From: Phellopilus nigrolimitatus
Taxonomy: Eukaryota > Basidiomycota > Agaricomycetes > Hymenochaetales > Hymenochaetaceae
Assembly (NCBI GenBank): GCA_021029095.1
Contig: JAJOHG010000067.1
Coordinates: 81,440-145,439, forward strand
DNA length: 64,000 nucleotides
Reading direction: 5' to 3'
Of the stretch, positions 9,509 to 19,478 are shown in pieces. The notes below the pieces were generated by a model. The model did no database searches, had not been told where the DNA came from, and was given only the letters and a program-made list of their open reading frames with translations. The translations under genes were made by a program, and so were the position numbers. The number at the start of each line of letters is the position of its first letter. Within the stretch, counting starts at the first letter, position 1.

Positions 9509-9760
9509 GATGGCCTAACTAGTTACATTTCGACAGAATTAAGCACCAAGTGTACCTGCTAGAGCATCAAAAGGAGGACACACCTGAGTTTCGAGAGAGG
9601 AGGACACCGCGGGAGCCCTTTTTGAGCTTCTGCGTAACCAGGCGCTGCTCGTTATGAAGGCACGCGGTTCCTGTGAGCGCAAATAGAGAGATGACACGCG
9701 GCGTATTTGGCCTTAGAGATGCTGATTAGTCATTGTGACTCATGTTGCCGCGGTTTAGTG
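9509..9760 (-). promoter_or_regulatory. Class I F-box upstream region (copy 3)
   Basis: Contains the shared order AGGAGGACACACCTG (with AAAAGG at its edge), GAGAGAGGAGGACACCGCGGG, GATGACACGCGGCG and GATTAGTCATTGTGACTCATGTTGC. The last string holds the imperfect inverted pair TTAGTCA / TGACTCA, a bZIP-type site. Beyond 9760 the sequence is non-coding and resembles 15180-15430. Confidence 0.45.
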
Positions 9761-10030
9761 CCGATTGGACAAGCGCAATGGGCAAGTAGATCGGACAGTA
9801 CTCATAGGTCGAGGGTGTATACTGCTAGTACTCACTGATAGAGAAGAATTTATTGTCTGCAGGCCGAGTAGCTATATGAGAATGGAAGGGACTAATAAAT
9901 ATCTATGTGTTCACTGAAATATCTTGTCTACATCTTACGCTGGAATTTCTGTCCAACATAACTAGAGAACGAAATTGCGATTATGAAGTTGACACCTGAT
10001 AACGCGTCCGCAAAGGAATGTTCGATTTCT
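9761..10030. other. Duplicated non-coding segment, matches 15180-15430
   Basis: No gene seen. Shared strings with 15180-15430 include CATAGGTCGAGGG, GGCCGAGTAG, TTGACACCTGATAACGCGTCCGCAAA and TCTACTC. It ends at the stop of the F-box C-terminal relic, so the duplicated unit comprises this segment plus the relic. Confidence 0.55.
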
Positions 10031-10170
10031 CTACTCAAAACACATGTAGTCCATACCGAATGAAATGTTTCTCCGGAAGTAGACTTCTTCCATCGGTTTG
10101 ACTTCTGCACGAAAAGTCTGCACTTGGTCTGCTTGGTCTTCGGACATTGTTGGCTTTAAGTCGAGGAAGC
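10031..10170 (-). pseudogene. F-box protein C-terminal relic, joined to a serine-rich gene tail (relic A)
   Basis: Minus-strand frame ending at 10031 reads FLDLKPTMSEDQAD, then AEVKPMEEVYFRRNISFGMD and a stop. This matches the family C-terminus, FLPALKV through LKSLEEICARRSISF. Immediately upstream in the same frame, from about 10171, comes the cytoplasmic tail of the serine-rich gene (VISAWGAARKPGDAG). The relic is thus a chimera of two unrelated families. The same junction recurs at about 15575. Confidence 0.6.
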
Positions 10171-11620
10171 GGCCATGCGCGCCGTCTGTGAGACTCCCCG
10201 CATCGCCGGGCTTGCGCGCAGCACCCCAGGCGGATATGACCACGAGTAGCGCGTGAGGGCAGCCTTCGCTCCAGTCTTCTTCTTCTTCTTCTTTGTCTTT
10301 TGCGCAGCGTCAGCCGAGGAGCGCCGTGCGCGACAGGATCAGTGCGTGCCGCGCCTGCGCGGCGGCGGCCGTGTGCAGGCGGCACCGCCGCATGAGGTGG
10401 TCGGAGACCGGCTGCTTGCTGGAATGCAGTAAGAATGAGTAAGATGGAATGGAGGACGGGGAGAAGGACGTACGCGGCAGGAAGCAACCCGTAGTTGCTC
10501 CTCGAGTTCCCGGAGGTATCCGTGGTGGTCGGGCAGTAAGTGGCCCGTAGCCACGGCCATCGGATGCCTAGATGACGTTGCCGTCGTGATCACGCTGCAG
10601 TCATTATGAATTCTTCCTCAACGCACGCTGAAAGTAGAGTAGAAAGAAGACACACCTGAATGTCGTGGGCGGGCTCCCAGGGCTCTGCACAACGCTCGGG
10701 CTCGCGGTAAGGTGGAGCGGGGCGACCTCCGTACCGGACGAGGTGGAAGCCAGCGTCGAAGACGTGGGGCCCGCTCGATCCTGCTGAGGGACGGACGTGG
10801 TGGTCACTTCTCCGTCCGCAGCAGTCATGCTCGCGGGAGTGGGCGATGTATTTTCCAGGTCGGCGGAGGACGATGGAGACGAAGAGTAGCTCCCGTTATC
10901 CCCGTCGTCCCTGCCGGTTCCACTACCATCACCGCTAGCACCTCCGCGCGTCCTGAACCCGGGCAGCCGCTGTTCGACGATTTGTCAGAGCTAACGACGG
11001 ACGATGGGTGCCGTTGTCGCCGCGGGCGCGTCAGAGGATGGCAGCGCCGCCATCGACTCAGAGCTGGTGCTCGTAGAGGACTTTGAATCGGACGCGCTGG
11101 ATGACGCGGGGAAGGCTGGGTCTGATGTGGAGGCGGCCGACGAAACCTGGTCGGATGTGCTCGAGCTCGAGATGACAGTCGATGGAGAGCCCGACGCCGA
11201 TGTGGACAACGAGTTAGATAGTGCCACGGAAGAGGGCACTGACGAAGCAAGCTGAGAACCAAACCCTGATATAGCGGAGTGAGGTGGATGGGGTAGACGT
11301 CGACGTAGAGTCCGGTGGTGTGCTGTCGGTTATGCTGAAAGGTGTGCTAGTCGCATGCAGACCCGCTGCTTGACGCGTCTAATGTTCTCGATCTTGTGAG
11401 CTTGTGAAGGCTGTCATGAAGCAGTTGATGAAGACTCAGAAGAGGCGTGCCTCGAAGACCGAGATCACGTGGTCGCGGAATACGAGCCGAGGCGCGTACT
11501 GCATGACACTCAACGAAAGCACAATGGGCAGTCTCCAGGACCGAACGGATGAAATGTCCTCGCCTCGGCGTTCGGCCGGTCTACCATCGGCATCAATTGT
11601 TTGAAGTTTCGGTCCAGTAT
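10171..11620 (-). pseudogene. Relic of the serine-rich membrane-protein gene (copy R3), transmembrane segment deleted
   Basis: On the minus strand it follows the layout of the gene at 19479-22282: serine-rich part, acidic/Gly part, the exon with two flanking introns, then the basic cytoplasmic region. The codons for the membrane helix are missing: CCAGCAAGCA jumps to CTCATGCGGCGG. A stop follows in CTCGGCTGA where the intact gene reads CTCGGCGGA. Many other indels are present. It lies 3' of F-box copy 4 in the same orientation. Confidence 0.65.
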
Positions 11621-11753
11621 GAAATAAGCGAGAACTTCGTAACGTATATACATACATAGAATGCGCGGAATATAATTTGAAGACATGGGTTAACTGCAAA
11701 CGTGAATTTTGAGAAGACACCGAGACTCGAGCACTAAACCACAGAGATTCAAT
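11621..11753. other. 3' flank of F-box copy 4
   Basis: Short non-coding stretch with the family 3' flank features, including GAACTTCGTAACGTATATACATACATAGA and GACACCGAGACTCGAGCACTAAACCAC. It resembles 4180-4300 and 8200-8347. Confidence 0.5.
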
Positions 11754-12950
11754 TCATTCATAATATTCTCGATAGTCGTCTACATTAAAAGAGATGCTTC
11801 TTCGAGCGCAGATTTCTTCAAGCGACACCAACGCCTTCGACTCTGCCCGCACAGATTCTCTCCAGTTTATTTTCAGGTCATAGTCAAATTTGGCTTGAAC
11901 ACATAAACGAAAATGAAGCACTTTCAGTGCTGGAAGGAAGTCGCCCGATCCTGCCCCTAACCTGAAACAATTCACAAGCAGTTCGACATGCCTGGTGTTC
12001 ACGTAATAGAATAGCTCTTCCAGAGAATCCATAGACTCCAAGAATTTCGGATGCACGTGAGTCACTTCGCAGTAGAAATAGCGAAGTTTACGCAAGGGCG
12101 GGAAGTACGGGATCATGTCGCATGGTTGCTTTGTGATATGCAATTTTAAGCGGACGAGAGACTCCGACCACGTATGCAGGCATGCGAGGGTCTCCATATC
12201 CGCGAAACGATAGTGTTCGATATCGACGTCCTCAACAAACGGTGCAATTTTTGCTAAGAAGCGGGCCTTGTTGAGGCCCTGCACCTTAACGCGACGCAGC
12301 GCTAGACAACGAACGGATGTCTCAGCTGGGAATTTGAACCGATTTCGGTGAAGGTTCTGGTCATCGATGAGCGAAAACTCCTTGAGGTCCGGCCAGTATG
12401 CCAACAATGCCAGCGTCTCTTTCGGAGAGCAAAGCATGTCGTTATATTTTCCCCGGCCCCGACGGATATACGTGGAGTGAAGGCGCAAATGCTTCAGCGA
12501 CCGCTCGGCCAACGCGTGCCTTAAACTCTCTATTAAGGTCGTGTCGAGTTTCTGCCAATCTTCGCCCAACCGACTAATACTGAGGTGTGTGAGGTTCAAG
12601 GACAGGGATATGATCTGAGTGATCGCGCGAACGTGCTCGACACCAAAACACTTGGACTCGACAGCAAAGAAGCGCACGAGGTTCGCGAGGCGGCTGTTCT
12701 GCGACAGCGTCGCGAGAAGACGCGACACCCCGATAGCTTGGCTATCTTTGCTATCCGTTGTAATGGATATTGACTCGTAGAGCTGGCGTTCTCCATATTC
12801 ATGCCATCCTTTGCAGACGAGAAGAAGAGGCGCGAGGTCGGAGGGTCGATGAGAACGGGGAAACGTGTACGGACCACCGAGATATAGCTGGATGATGTTC
12901 TCCGTTATCTCGAACGGAAGAGGCGGCGTACGCGGCTCTGTGTTAGCCAT
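11754..12950 (-). CDS. F-box / leucine-rich protein, subtelomeric family copy 4 (398 aa)
   Basis: Single exon, complete frame. N-terminal F-box-like region as in the other copies (PLPFEITENIIQLYLGG, LAPLLLVCKGWHEYGERQLYES). Leucine-rich-like strands are LTHLSISRLGEDWQ, WPDLKEFSLIDD, CLALRRVKVQGLNKA and MDSLEELFYYV. It has an insertion of about 12 residues near the C-terminus (KFDYDLKINWRESV) compared with copies 1-3. Class I upstream region. Expected to be a cytosolic or nuclear SCF adaptor if the F-box is functional. Confidence 0.85.
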   Translation of the reverse strand: MANTEPRTPPLPFEITENIIQLYLGGPYTFPRSHRPSDLAPLLLVCKGWHEYGERQLYESISITTDSKDSQAIGVSRLLATLSQNSRLANLVRFFAVESKCFGVEHVRAITQIISLSLNLTHLSISRLGEDWQKLDTTLIESLRHALAERSLKHLRLHSTYIRRGRGKYNDMLCSPKETLALLAYWPDLKEFSLIDDQNLHRNRFKFPAETSVRCLALRRVKVQGLNKARFLAKIAPFVEDVDIEHYRFADMETLACLHTWSESLVRLKLHITKQPCDMIPYFPPLRKLRYFYCEVTHVHPKFLESMDSLEELFYYVNTRHVELLVNCFRLGAGSGDFLPALKVLHFRLCVQAKFDYDLKINWRESVRAESKALVSLEEICARRSISFNVDDYREYYE

Positions 12951-13225
12951 GATGGCCTAACTGGCGACATTTCGACAGAGTGAATCACCACAAAAGTGTA
13001 CTCGCTAGAGAATCAACAGAAGGACACACCTGGTTGTCGAGAGGAGGACACTACGGGACCTCGTCTGAGCTTCCGCGCGACTAGGTGCTTCTCTTTTTGA
13101 AGGCACGAATTGCTCGCGGTTTCTGTGAGCACAAATGTGTTCTGTCAGGTGTAGAGTAGAGAGATGACCCGCGGCGTAGTCGGCGTAGAGATGCTGATTA
13201 GTCATTGTGACTCATGTTGCCTGCG
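12951..13225 (-). promoter_or_regulatory. Class I F-box upstream region (copy 4)
   Basis: Shares with the class I set GAAGGACACACCTGG, GAGAGGAGGACACTACGGG, GATGACCCGCGGCG and GATTAGTCATTGTGACTCATGTTGCC. The last contains the TGACTCA palindrome. It continues into the segment duplicated at 2576-3318. Confidence 0.45.
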
Positions 13226-13670
13226 GCTCAGTGCCGCGCGGTACAATTTTACATAAAAACTCGCGGAACTTTCACTCATATGTATTGTTCGCCGATGCAA
13301 TGCTTCATTGCATTCCTCTTCTCTTGACGACCAACTTTCTAATATATTTCATTTTTCTTCGTGCAGTGGCTTCGGTTCAGGCAACTAAGAAGGGCAGTCG
13401 TCCTATAAACACCCAAGACAATCAAGCTACCTATACAATTTTACAGTATAGACTTGTCACGAGCACAGTCGATTGTGAGAAAAACGCATGGATACCACTC
13501 AGTACGATGATGGAGGCGAGACGACACGAATCTAACAAGTCCGTAAAACGGAAACACTGATTTCAGTTCCGACCAGATTCAGTATTCTCGCAAACAGCTG
13601 TAATTGCAAAAGCAAATCTGAAAGGACGCCAAGACTCGAGCACTACACCACGAAGCACGTTTCGATTCAA
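13226..13670. repeat. Duplicated non-coding segment, matches about 2900-3318
   Basis: No gene seen. It aligns with the first copy over GTGGCTTCGGTTCAGGCA, ACACCCAAGACAATCAAG and GAGAAAAACGCATGGATACCA, and ends at the 3' end of F-box copy 5. Confidence 0.55.
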
Positions 13671-14879
13671 CTACATGCCAAACCACTCTATAATCAAGGA
13701 GATGCTTCTTCGAGCGCAAATTTCTTCAAGCGACTTCGACACTACTCGCAAGAATTCTACCCGGTTTATCCGGCTCTCGCTGTCTTCGCCTTCTTGAATT
13801 TCCCGCAAATGATCGTGCAAGCTAAGGCATGGATAACAACGAAGCACTTTGAGTGCCGGAAGGAAGCCGCCCGATCCTGTCCCTAACCTGAAACAATTCA
13901 CCAGTTGTTCCGCACGCTGGGGACGCGCGCAATAGTATAGTTCTTCCAGGGATTCCATAGGCTCCAAGAATCTCGGATGCACATCAGTCGCCTCACAACG
14001 GAAATAGCGAAGTTTTCGTAAAGGCGGGAAATCCTGGATTGCCTTCTCGTTGTTCTCTTCCACGCACAGCTTCAAGTCTGTGAGAGTCTCCGACCATATG
14101 TGCAGGCATGCGAGGGTTCCTACATCCCTGGGCTTATCGTGTAAGATATAAGCGTCCTCGACGAATGGCGCTATCTTTGCCAAGGCGCATGCTATGCTAA
14201 GGCCCTGCACCTCAACGCGACGCAGCGCCAGACAGCGTGCAGATGTCTCGGGTGGGAGTTCAAACGGATGTTGGTAAGCGCTCTCGTCCATGAGCGAAAA
14301 CTCCTCAAGGTCTGGCCAGTTTGCCATCAACGCCAACGTCTTCTTCGGGAAGCAGAGTGGGTCGCTCTGATACATAAAGTCCCCATTATGTATGGAGTAA
14401 AGACTAAAATGCTTCAGCGACCGCTTGGTTAGCGCGTGTCTTAAATGTTCTGCTACTCGCAAGTCGACGCTCGCCCAATGGCCATCCAACCGACTAATGC
14501 AGATGTGCGTGAGGTTCGAGGACAGGGAGATAAAGTCCGTGATCGCGAACACGATAAGGTTGCTGAAGCATTTGGATTTGAAAGTAAAGCAGCGCACGAG
14601 CTCCGCAAGGTGCCTGTTCCTCGATAGCGTCTTGCAAAGAAGCATAACGTCGACATACTCGATTTCCTCGCTATCCTCACTACCCTCTGTAATTGATATT
14701 GACTCGTAGAGCTGGCGTATTCCATATAGATACCATCCCTTGCAGACTAGGAGAAGTGGCGCGAGGTCTGAGGGGCGATGAGAATCTGGAAACGTGTACG
14801 GACCACCGAGATATAGCTGGATGATGTTCTCCGTTATCTCGAAAGATAGCGGCGGCGTACGCGGCTCTGTGCTAGCCAT
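13671..14879 (-). CDS. F-box / leucine-rich protein, subtelomeric family copy 5 (402 aa)
   Basis: Single-exon complete member. F-box-like region PLSFEITENIIQLYLGG, LAPLLLVCKGWYLYG. Leucine-rich strands include LTHICISRLDGHWASV, WPDLEEFSLMDES, CLALRRVEVQGLSIACALAK and MESLEELYYCARPQRAEQLV. With copy 6 it shares a longer C-terminal insertion and the PQRAEQLVN signature, so the two are close relatives. They have different upstream classes, class I here and class II in copy 6. Confidence 0.85.
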   Translation of the reverse strand: MASTEPRTPPLSFEITENIIQLYLGGPYTFPDSHRPSDLAPLLLVCKGWYLYGIRQLYESISITEGSEDSEEIEYVDVMLLCKTLSRNRHLAELVRCFTFKSKCFSNLIVFAITDFISLSSNLTHICISRLDGHWASVDLRVAEHLRHALTKRSLKHFSLYSIHNGDFMYQSDPLCFPKKTLALMANWPDLEEFSLMDESAYQHPFELPPETSARCLALRRVEVQGLSIACALAKIAPFVEDAYILHDKPRDVGTLACLHIWSETLTDLKLCVEENNEKAIQDFPPLRKLRYFRCEATDVHPRFLEPMESLEELYYCARPQRAEQLVNCFRLGTGSGGFLPALKVLRCYPCLSLHDHLREIQEGEDSESRINRVEFLRVVSKSLEEICARRSISLIIEWFGM

Positions 14880-15160
14880 GATGGCCTAACAGGCGACATT
14901 CCGGCAGAATTAAGCACCACAAAAGTGTGGAGCATCAACAGGAGGACACACCTGGGTTTCGAGAGAGGAGGACACCGCGGGAGTCTCGCCTGGGCTTCTG
15001 CGTGGCTAGACGCTTCTCGTTTCGAATGCACAAATCGCGCGGTGTCTGTGAGCGCAAATGTGCACTATCAGATGTAGAGTAGAGAGATGACACGCGGCGT
15101 ATCGGCGTTAGAGATGCTGATTAGTCATAGTGACTCATGTTGCTTGTGATTGGGAAAGTT
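14880..15160 (-). promoter_or_regulatory. Class I F-box upstream region (copy 5)
   Basis: Contains AACAGGAGGACACACCTGGG, GAGAGGAGGACACCGCGGG, GATGTAGAGTAGAGAGATGACACGCGGCG and GATTAGTCATAGTGACTCATGTTGC. The bZIP-type TGACTCA palindrome is kept. Confidence 0.45.
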
Positions 15161-15428
15161 TGGTGCAATTTAAAAAATCTCGCAATAGACAAGTAGATCG
15201 TACAGTATTCATAGGTCGAGGGCGTATACCACTACATAGTAGTACTACTGGTTGATAGAAGATTATATTGCTTGTAGGCCGAGTAGATATGCATTAAATG
15301 TTAATTATTCGCCGAAATAACGCGTCTTCATCTTACACTGGAATGCCATTTCATCATAACTTGAGAAATAAATTGCAATTCTGAAATTGACACCTGATAA
15401 CGCGTCCGCAAAAGAAGGTTCAGTTTAT
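15161..15428. other. Duplicated non-coding segment, matches 9761-10030
   Basis: No gene seen. See the sister segment at 9761-10030; both precede the stop codon of an F-box C-terminal relic. Confidence 0.5.
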
Positions 15429-15590
15429 CTACTCGAACCACATGAGATCCACACTAAATGAAATGTTTCTCCGGACGCAAACCTTTCCCATCGACTTGAC
15501 TTCTGCACGAAAAACCTGCTCGTCGTCTGCTTGGTCTTTGGACATCATTGGCTTTAAGTCGAGGAAACGACCAGGTACGCGCAAATGAAG
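15429..15590 (-). pseudogene. F-box protein C-terminal relic (relic B)
   Basis: The minus-strand frame ending at 15429 reads RFLDLKPMMSKDQADD, then AEVKSMGKVCVRRNISFSVD and a stop, parallel to relic A at 10031. At about 15575 a few bases (GCGCGTACCTGG) correspond to the serine-rich tail at the same junction as relic A. Then the 3' end of F-box copy 6 begins at 15597. The relic thus marks a second duplication breakpoint at the same place. Confidence 0.6.
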
Positions 15591-15596
15591 TAGGAC

Positions 15597-16805
15597 TCAA
15601 TCCGACCAACGATATTGGTCACAGTCGTCTACGCTGAAGGAGATGCCTCTTTGAGCGCAGATTTCTTCAAGAGACCTCAACGCCGCTCGCGAGGGTTCTA
15701 CCCGGTCCACCCACTCATCGTCGCACTCGCCTGGAAAACGCTCTGGATAATCGAGGAGAACGGCTGAGCGAAAACAAAGAATTTTGAGTGCCGGAAGGAA
15801 GTCGCCCGATCTTGTCCCTTCCTTGAAACAGTTCACCAGTTGTTCCGCCCGCTGGGGACGCACGGTATAGTATAGTTCTTCCAGGGATTCCATAGTCTCC
15901 AAGAATCTCGGATGCACGTCAGTCGCTGCGCATAAGAAATAGCGAAGTTTTCGTAAAGGCGGGAAATCCTGGAATGCCTCTTCGTTGTATTCCACCACTC
16001 GCAGCCTTAAGTCCACGAGAGTCTTAGACCACCTATGCAGGCAGGCAAGAGTTCCCCCATGCCTGGTCTCATTGTGTAGGATATACGCGCCCTCGACGAA
16101 CGGCGCTATCTTCGTCAAGACGCATGCCATGTCGAAGCCCTGCACCCGAACGCAACGCAGTGCCAGACAACGGGCAGGTGTCTCAGGTGGGATTTCAAAC
16201 GGATTTGGATAAGTGACCTCGTTCTTGAACGAAAACTCCTGAAGGTCCGGCCAGTTTGCCATCAACGCCAACGTCTCTTTTGGAGAGCAAAGCGCGTCGT
16301 AATGAGCCGACCACTTCGATCCATATGTGTTGTGAAGGTGAAAATACTTCAAAGACCGATTAGTCAGCGCGTGCCTTAGGCGTTCTACCACTTGCAAGTC
16401 GATGTCCTGCCGAAGGCCATGCAGCCGACTAATGCCGAAGTGCGTGAGGTTCGAGGACAGGGAGATGATCTGCGTGATTGCACGAACACGCTCGTCCCCA
16501 AAACAATCGGACTCATAAGTAAAGAAGCGCACGAGGTTCGCAAGACGGCTGTTTTGCGAGAGTGTCGAGCTGAGAAGCACAAGACCAATAGCTTCGTTGC
16601 GGTTCCATTCCTCTGTGATTGATATTGACTTGTAAAGCAAGCGTTCTCCGCATTCATGCCATGCCTTGCAGACGAGGAGAAGAGGCGCGAGGTCTGAGGG
16701 TCGATGGGAATGGGGAAACGTGAACGGACCACCGAGATATAGCTGGATGATGATCGCCTTTATCTCGAACGGAAGCGGCGGCGTTCGTGGCTCTGTTCTA
16801 CCCAT
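15597..16805 (-). CDS. F-box / leucine-rich protein, subtelomeric family copy 6 (402 aa)
   Basis: Single-exon complete member, the most divergent at the N-terminus: MGRTEPRTPPLPFEIKAIIIQ in place of MASTEPRT...EITENII, which alters the F-box helix. LAPLLLVCKAWHECGERLLY follows. Leucine-rich strands include LTHFGISRLHGLRQD, WPDLQEFSF, CLALRCVRVQGFDMA and MESLEELYYTVRPQRAEQLV. Class II upstream region. The changed helix could weaken Skp1 binding; this is inference. Confidence 0.85.
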   Translation of the reverse strand: MGRTEPRTPPLPFEIKAIIIQLYLGGPFTFPHSHRPSDLAPLLLVCKAWHECGERLLYKSISITEEWNRNEAIGLVLLSSTLSQNSRLANLVRFFTYESDCFGDERVRAITQIISLSSNLTHFGISRLHGLRQDIDLQVVERLRHALTNRSLKYFHLHNTYGSKWSAHYDALCSPKETLALMANWPDLQEFSFKNEVTYPNPFEIPPETPARCLALRCVRVQGFDMACVLTKIAPFVEGAYILHNETRHGGTLACLHRWSKTLVDLRLRVVEYNEEAFQDFPPLRKLRYFLCAATDVHPRFLETMESLEELYYTVRPQRAEQLVNCFKEGTRSGDFLPALKILCFRSAVLLDYPERFPGECDDEWVDRVEPSRAALRSLEEICAQRGISFSVDDCDQYRWSD

Positions 16806-17120
16806 TATGGCCTAACTGAAGACGTTTTGACAGTGTTACTCGGGAAGAGTGCACTCGTTGAACGATCAAGAGGAGGACACACCTGGGTTCCGAGACGAAA
16901 ACACAGACGTGACAGAGCTTTGTCTTCAACACGTTTCATCACGTGATACGTAGCTGAGTCAGCAACTCTCGACGCGTTCACTTCACTCGTTTCGTGTGTT
17001 TCCAGCTTGAATTTTTATTCTATAACTTTCTTCTTTCATCAGCTCAACGAGAAGGCTCGGACCGCGCTACCGGTCTTTTAAGGCTGCTGCTGCGAGCAAA
17101 TGGCTTGCTGCCATGTCCGC
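16806..17120. promoter_or_regulatory. Class II F-box upstream region, possibly a shared divergent promoter
   Basis: Carries AGGAGGACACACCTGGG, CCGAGACGAAAACAC, CACGTGATACGTAGCTGAGTCAGCAACTC and CAGCTCAACGAGAAGGCTCGG. It lies between F-box copy 6 (minus) and the AA8 gene (plus). The right part (17090-17160) is also found, inverted, upstream of the second AA8 gene near 29700-29800. Confidence 0.45.
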
Positions 17121-17688
17121 TGCCGATTCTAGACGAGAAAATAGTTTCACCGGACCTGGCTTTCTTGGAACATCCGCAGCAGAGCGCACTTCTGCCTACG
17201 AAACACCGTGCCCATCCTTGCAGTCCTCCCGAAAGCAGTCTATTTCCGCTTGCTTTGACGAATGCGGGACTCATCATTGGCCAGCAAAACACCTCGTCAC
17301 GAGGCGACCTCCGGACAACGCGATCATCTGCGGGGCTCTCGGATTTATGCTGGTCGAACTTACGACGCCACAAATAGGTCGAGACGTGCCGTAGTGCTTC
17401 TTTATCCGGCTTCTTTCGCCGCTGGACAACATACGGTCGTGCGTGTGGATGGATTTGGAGGCCGGCGACGGTGCTGGTCTGCAGCGGAGGGCTTTTACCT
17501 CGGAAAAACATAGGCCGTGAATATCTGTTTGCTCGCCTCTATGCCTTCGGTATCTCCGGTTGAGGGATGACATTGATGAATCCGATATACTAGCACGAAT
17601 ACAACAGACTCAAGAGACATAAAAGCATGGATTCTTGATTTCTAGCATTGAGCTCTCAATCGAACTCTGAACACGCCTGCTGCTGAAT
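17121..17688 (+). promoter_or_regulatory. Upstream region of the AA8 gene, partly duplicated near 29320-29830
   Basis: No gene is supported here although short open frames exist. GAAAATAGTTTCACCGGACCTGGC (about 17140) matches the inverted sequence near 29710, and CCTCGGAAAAACATAGGC and CTTCGGTATCTCCG (17495-17560) match inverted sequence at 29340-29400. An A/T-rich TATA-like ACATAAAAGCATGG lies about 70 bp before the start codon. Confidence 0.45.
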
Positions 17689-18662
17689 ATGAACGTTTTG
17701 CGCCGTCTTTTCGTCTTGGCAGCTGCCGCTGCCACAGGTGTGTCCTTTTTATAAATTAATTTTTGGCTCTCCGTGCGCTCATATTATTCTGCTTGGAGCC
17801 CTCGCGCAGAGCTCGTCCTACACGGATAGCGGGATCACTTTCCAGGGCATTACGGTTGCAACCTACGACATCACCATCGGGTTCGTCACTCCGCCGGCCG
17901 GCTCTGCGGACACGGATGAGTTTATTGGCGAGATTGTCTCGCCTACGTCGAACAAATGGGTAAGGCGCCGCCCTGCCCATACCTCTTCACGGCTTTGGAT
18001 TCACTTGATTCTCTAGATCGGCCTTGCGCTCGGAGGCCAGATGGCGAATAATCTCCTGCTCGTCGCGTGGCCGAATGGAGACGATATTGTCGCTTCTCCG
18101 CGCTTCACTTCGTACGTGCTCCAGTCCACCTGCCTCTCCGTAAAACGTCGTTCTGAAGCGGTATCGCCTACGCTCACGCCTTATTGCCATACGCGGACTC
18201 GACGGCATTTGAACGCACGAACAGCGGCTACGTGCAGCCTACGGCGTACGCCGGGCCGACGCTCACGACGCTCTCGCAGACGTCCGTGGACGCGGACACG
18301 TGGCGCTGGGTGTTCCGCTGCCAGAACTGCACGAGCTGGGCGGGCGACGGCACGAGCGGCACCCTCGACACGACCGGCTCGCCCGTCATCGCGTGGGCCG
18401 TCAGTGCGTGACAATGCTTATCTTGTATCCGTTTTCAGACGCTGACTGGACGTTTGCTTTTGCTCGTTCTTGATACGACACAGGCTTCGAAGCCGTCGAC
18501 GATCCCTCTGACCCGGACAGCAACTTCAGCGAGCACGACGACTGTGAGCCCTTTTTATTTGCCATGTTCTGTGCTGGGGAGATGTTGACGGAATTCGCAG
18601 TCGGATTTTGGGGAGAGGTTTTCTCGGACGCGTCGAGCAGCTCGTACAGCTCATACACATAG
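17689..18662 (+). CDS. Secreted AA8-type cytochrome (cellobiose dehydrogenase haem domain, stand-alone), 201 aa
   Basis: Six exons: 17689-17737, 17799-17959, 18017-18111, 18225-18403, 18484-18543, 18601-18662. These give 201 residues in one frame. A signal peptide (MNVLRRLFVLAAAAATALAQ) precedes a DOMON-like fold. Family landmarks are GITFQGIT, WIGLALGGQMANNLLLVAWPNGD, the RCQNC cysteine pair and FSEHDD. Met79 and His179 sit where AA8 cytochromes have their axial haem ligands. There is no flavin domain, so this is a lone electron-transfer cytochrome, likely extracellular. The third intron is chosen (18112-18224) because it gives the same junction as the paralogue at 28213-29220; a shorter intron ending at 18158 is also open. 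The tail is Ser/Tyr-rich. Confidence 0.8.
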
Positions 18663-19478
18663 GTTGACTGGCCATGGATTTTATCATGTTGCTTAATGAG
18701 TAGGTATTCTGTGATTTGGGGATGTATAAAATGCGCTTCTCTTTCGAGGAAGTGGTTTTTGTAGCTAGTTTTGACGGGCCATCAAAGAACATGAGCTGCC
18801 TGTCAACCCTTTGCCAATTATCGGCCTTCCAGATACTTAAAGTTGGGTTCATAGCTTCCCTGCTCATCTGAGTTTTCCACCATGCCCGCGTCTTCTCGTC
18901 CTGAGCTCGACTTTTGTTCTTGTTACCAAAAGTACATGTAACTTATCCTTCGTGATAAGGAGAGGACGAAAAGAAACGTCGGCATCCGCGTGCGCGAGGC
19001 CGTGCGAGGCAATGGTAGTCTTCCTTGTGTGTGAAAGCTGGTCGGAAAGCTGTCCGAGAGAGACGCTATGATGATCAGGTATCTGGTGCTTTGGCAACGC
19101 TCACAGATGGCATTTTATGTTGAGCCATGAGGAACAGGCGGTGAGAATTGATTCCGCGGCGGAGGCAGTTCAAGTTGCCGACTACAAGTGCTTTCCTCCC
19201 GACGTTGTGCTTGCTCTGCACTCGGCCACGGCCATCTGGCTGGCCTCATCTCTGCTTTCCTCGCAACTCTAAGGCTTCAAGCCTCGCAAGCCGCGTCCAG
19301 GAGACGCGCACAATGTATCTTCCGCGCCAGGTTGATTGTGAGTCTCCCGCACTGCTCTCACGCCTCTGACAGCGACGTGAGAGGCAGCGTTGACAGCGCC
19401 GCAAGCGTCTGTCCTCGAATTTCGAATGAAAGATCTGCGACATGTACTGACTGCTTTGCTTTGTGTGTGTGTGTACAG
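18663..19478. other. Non-coding stretch, probably holding the 5' exon(s) of the serine-rich gene
   Basis: No complete gene seen. The serine-rich gene needs an upstream exon ending in phase 1 before the TGTGTGTGTACAG acceptor at 19478. Candidates are short ATG frames near 19148, 19188, 19314 and 19425; none gives a clear signal peptide in the right phase. The segment ends in a GT-dinucleotide run (19462-19473). Confidence 0.4.

Noticed and set aside
19462..19473. Possible GTG start codon for the serine-rich gene in the GT run
   Set aside because: The run followed by ACAG is a typical 3' splice site, and eukaryotic genes rarely start with GTG; an upstream exon is more likely.
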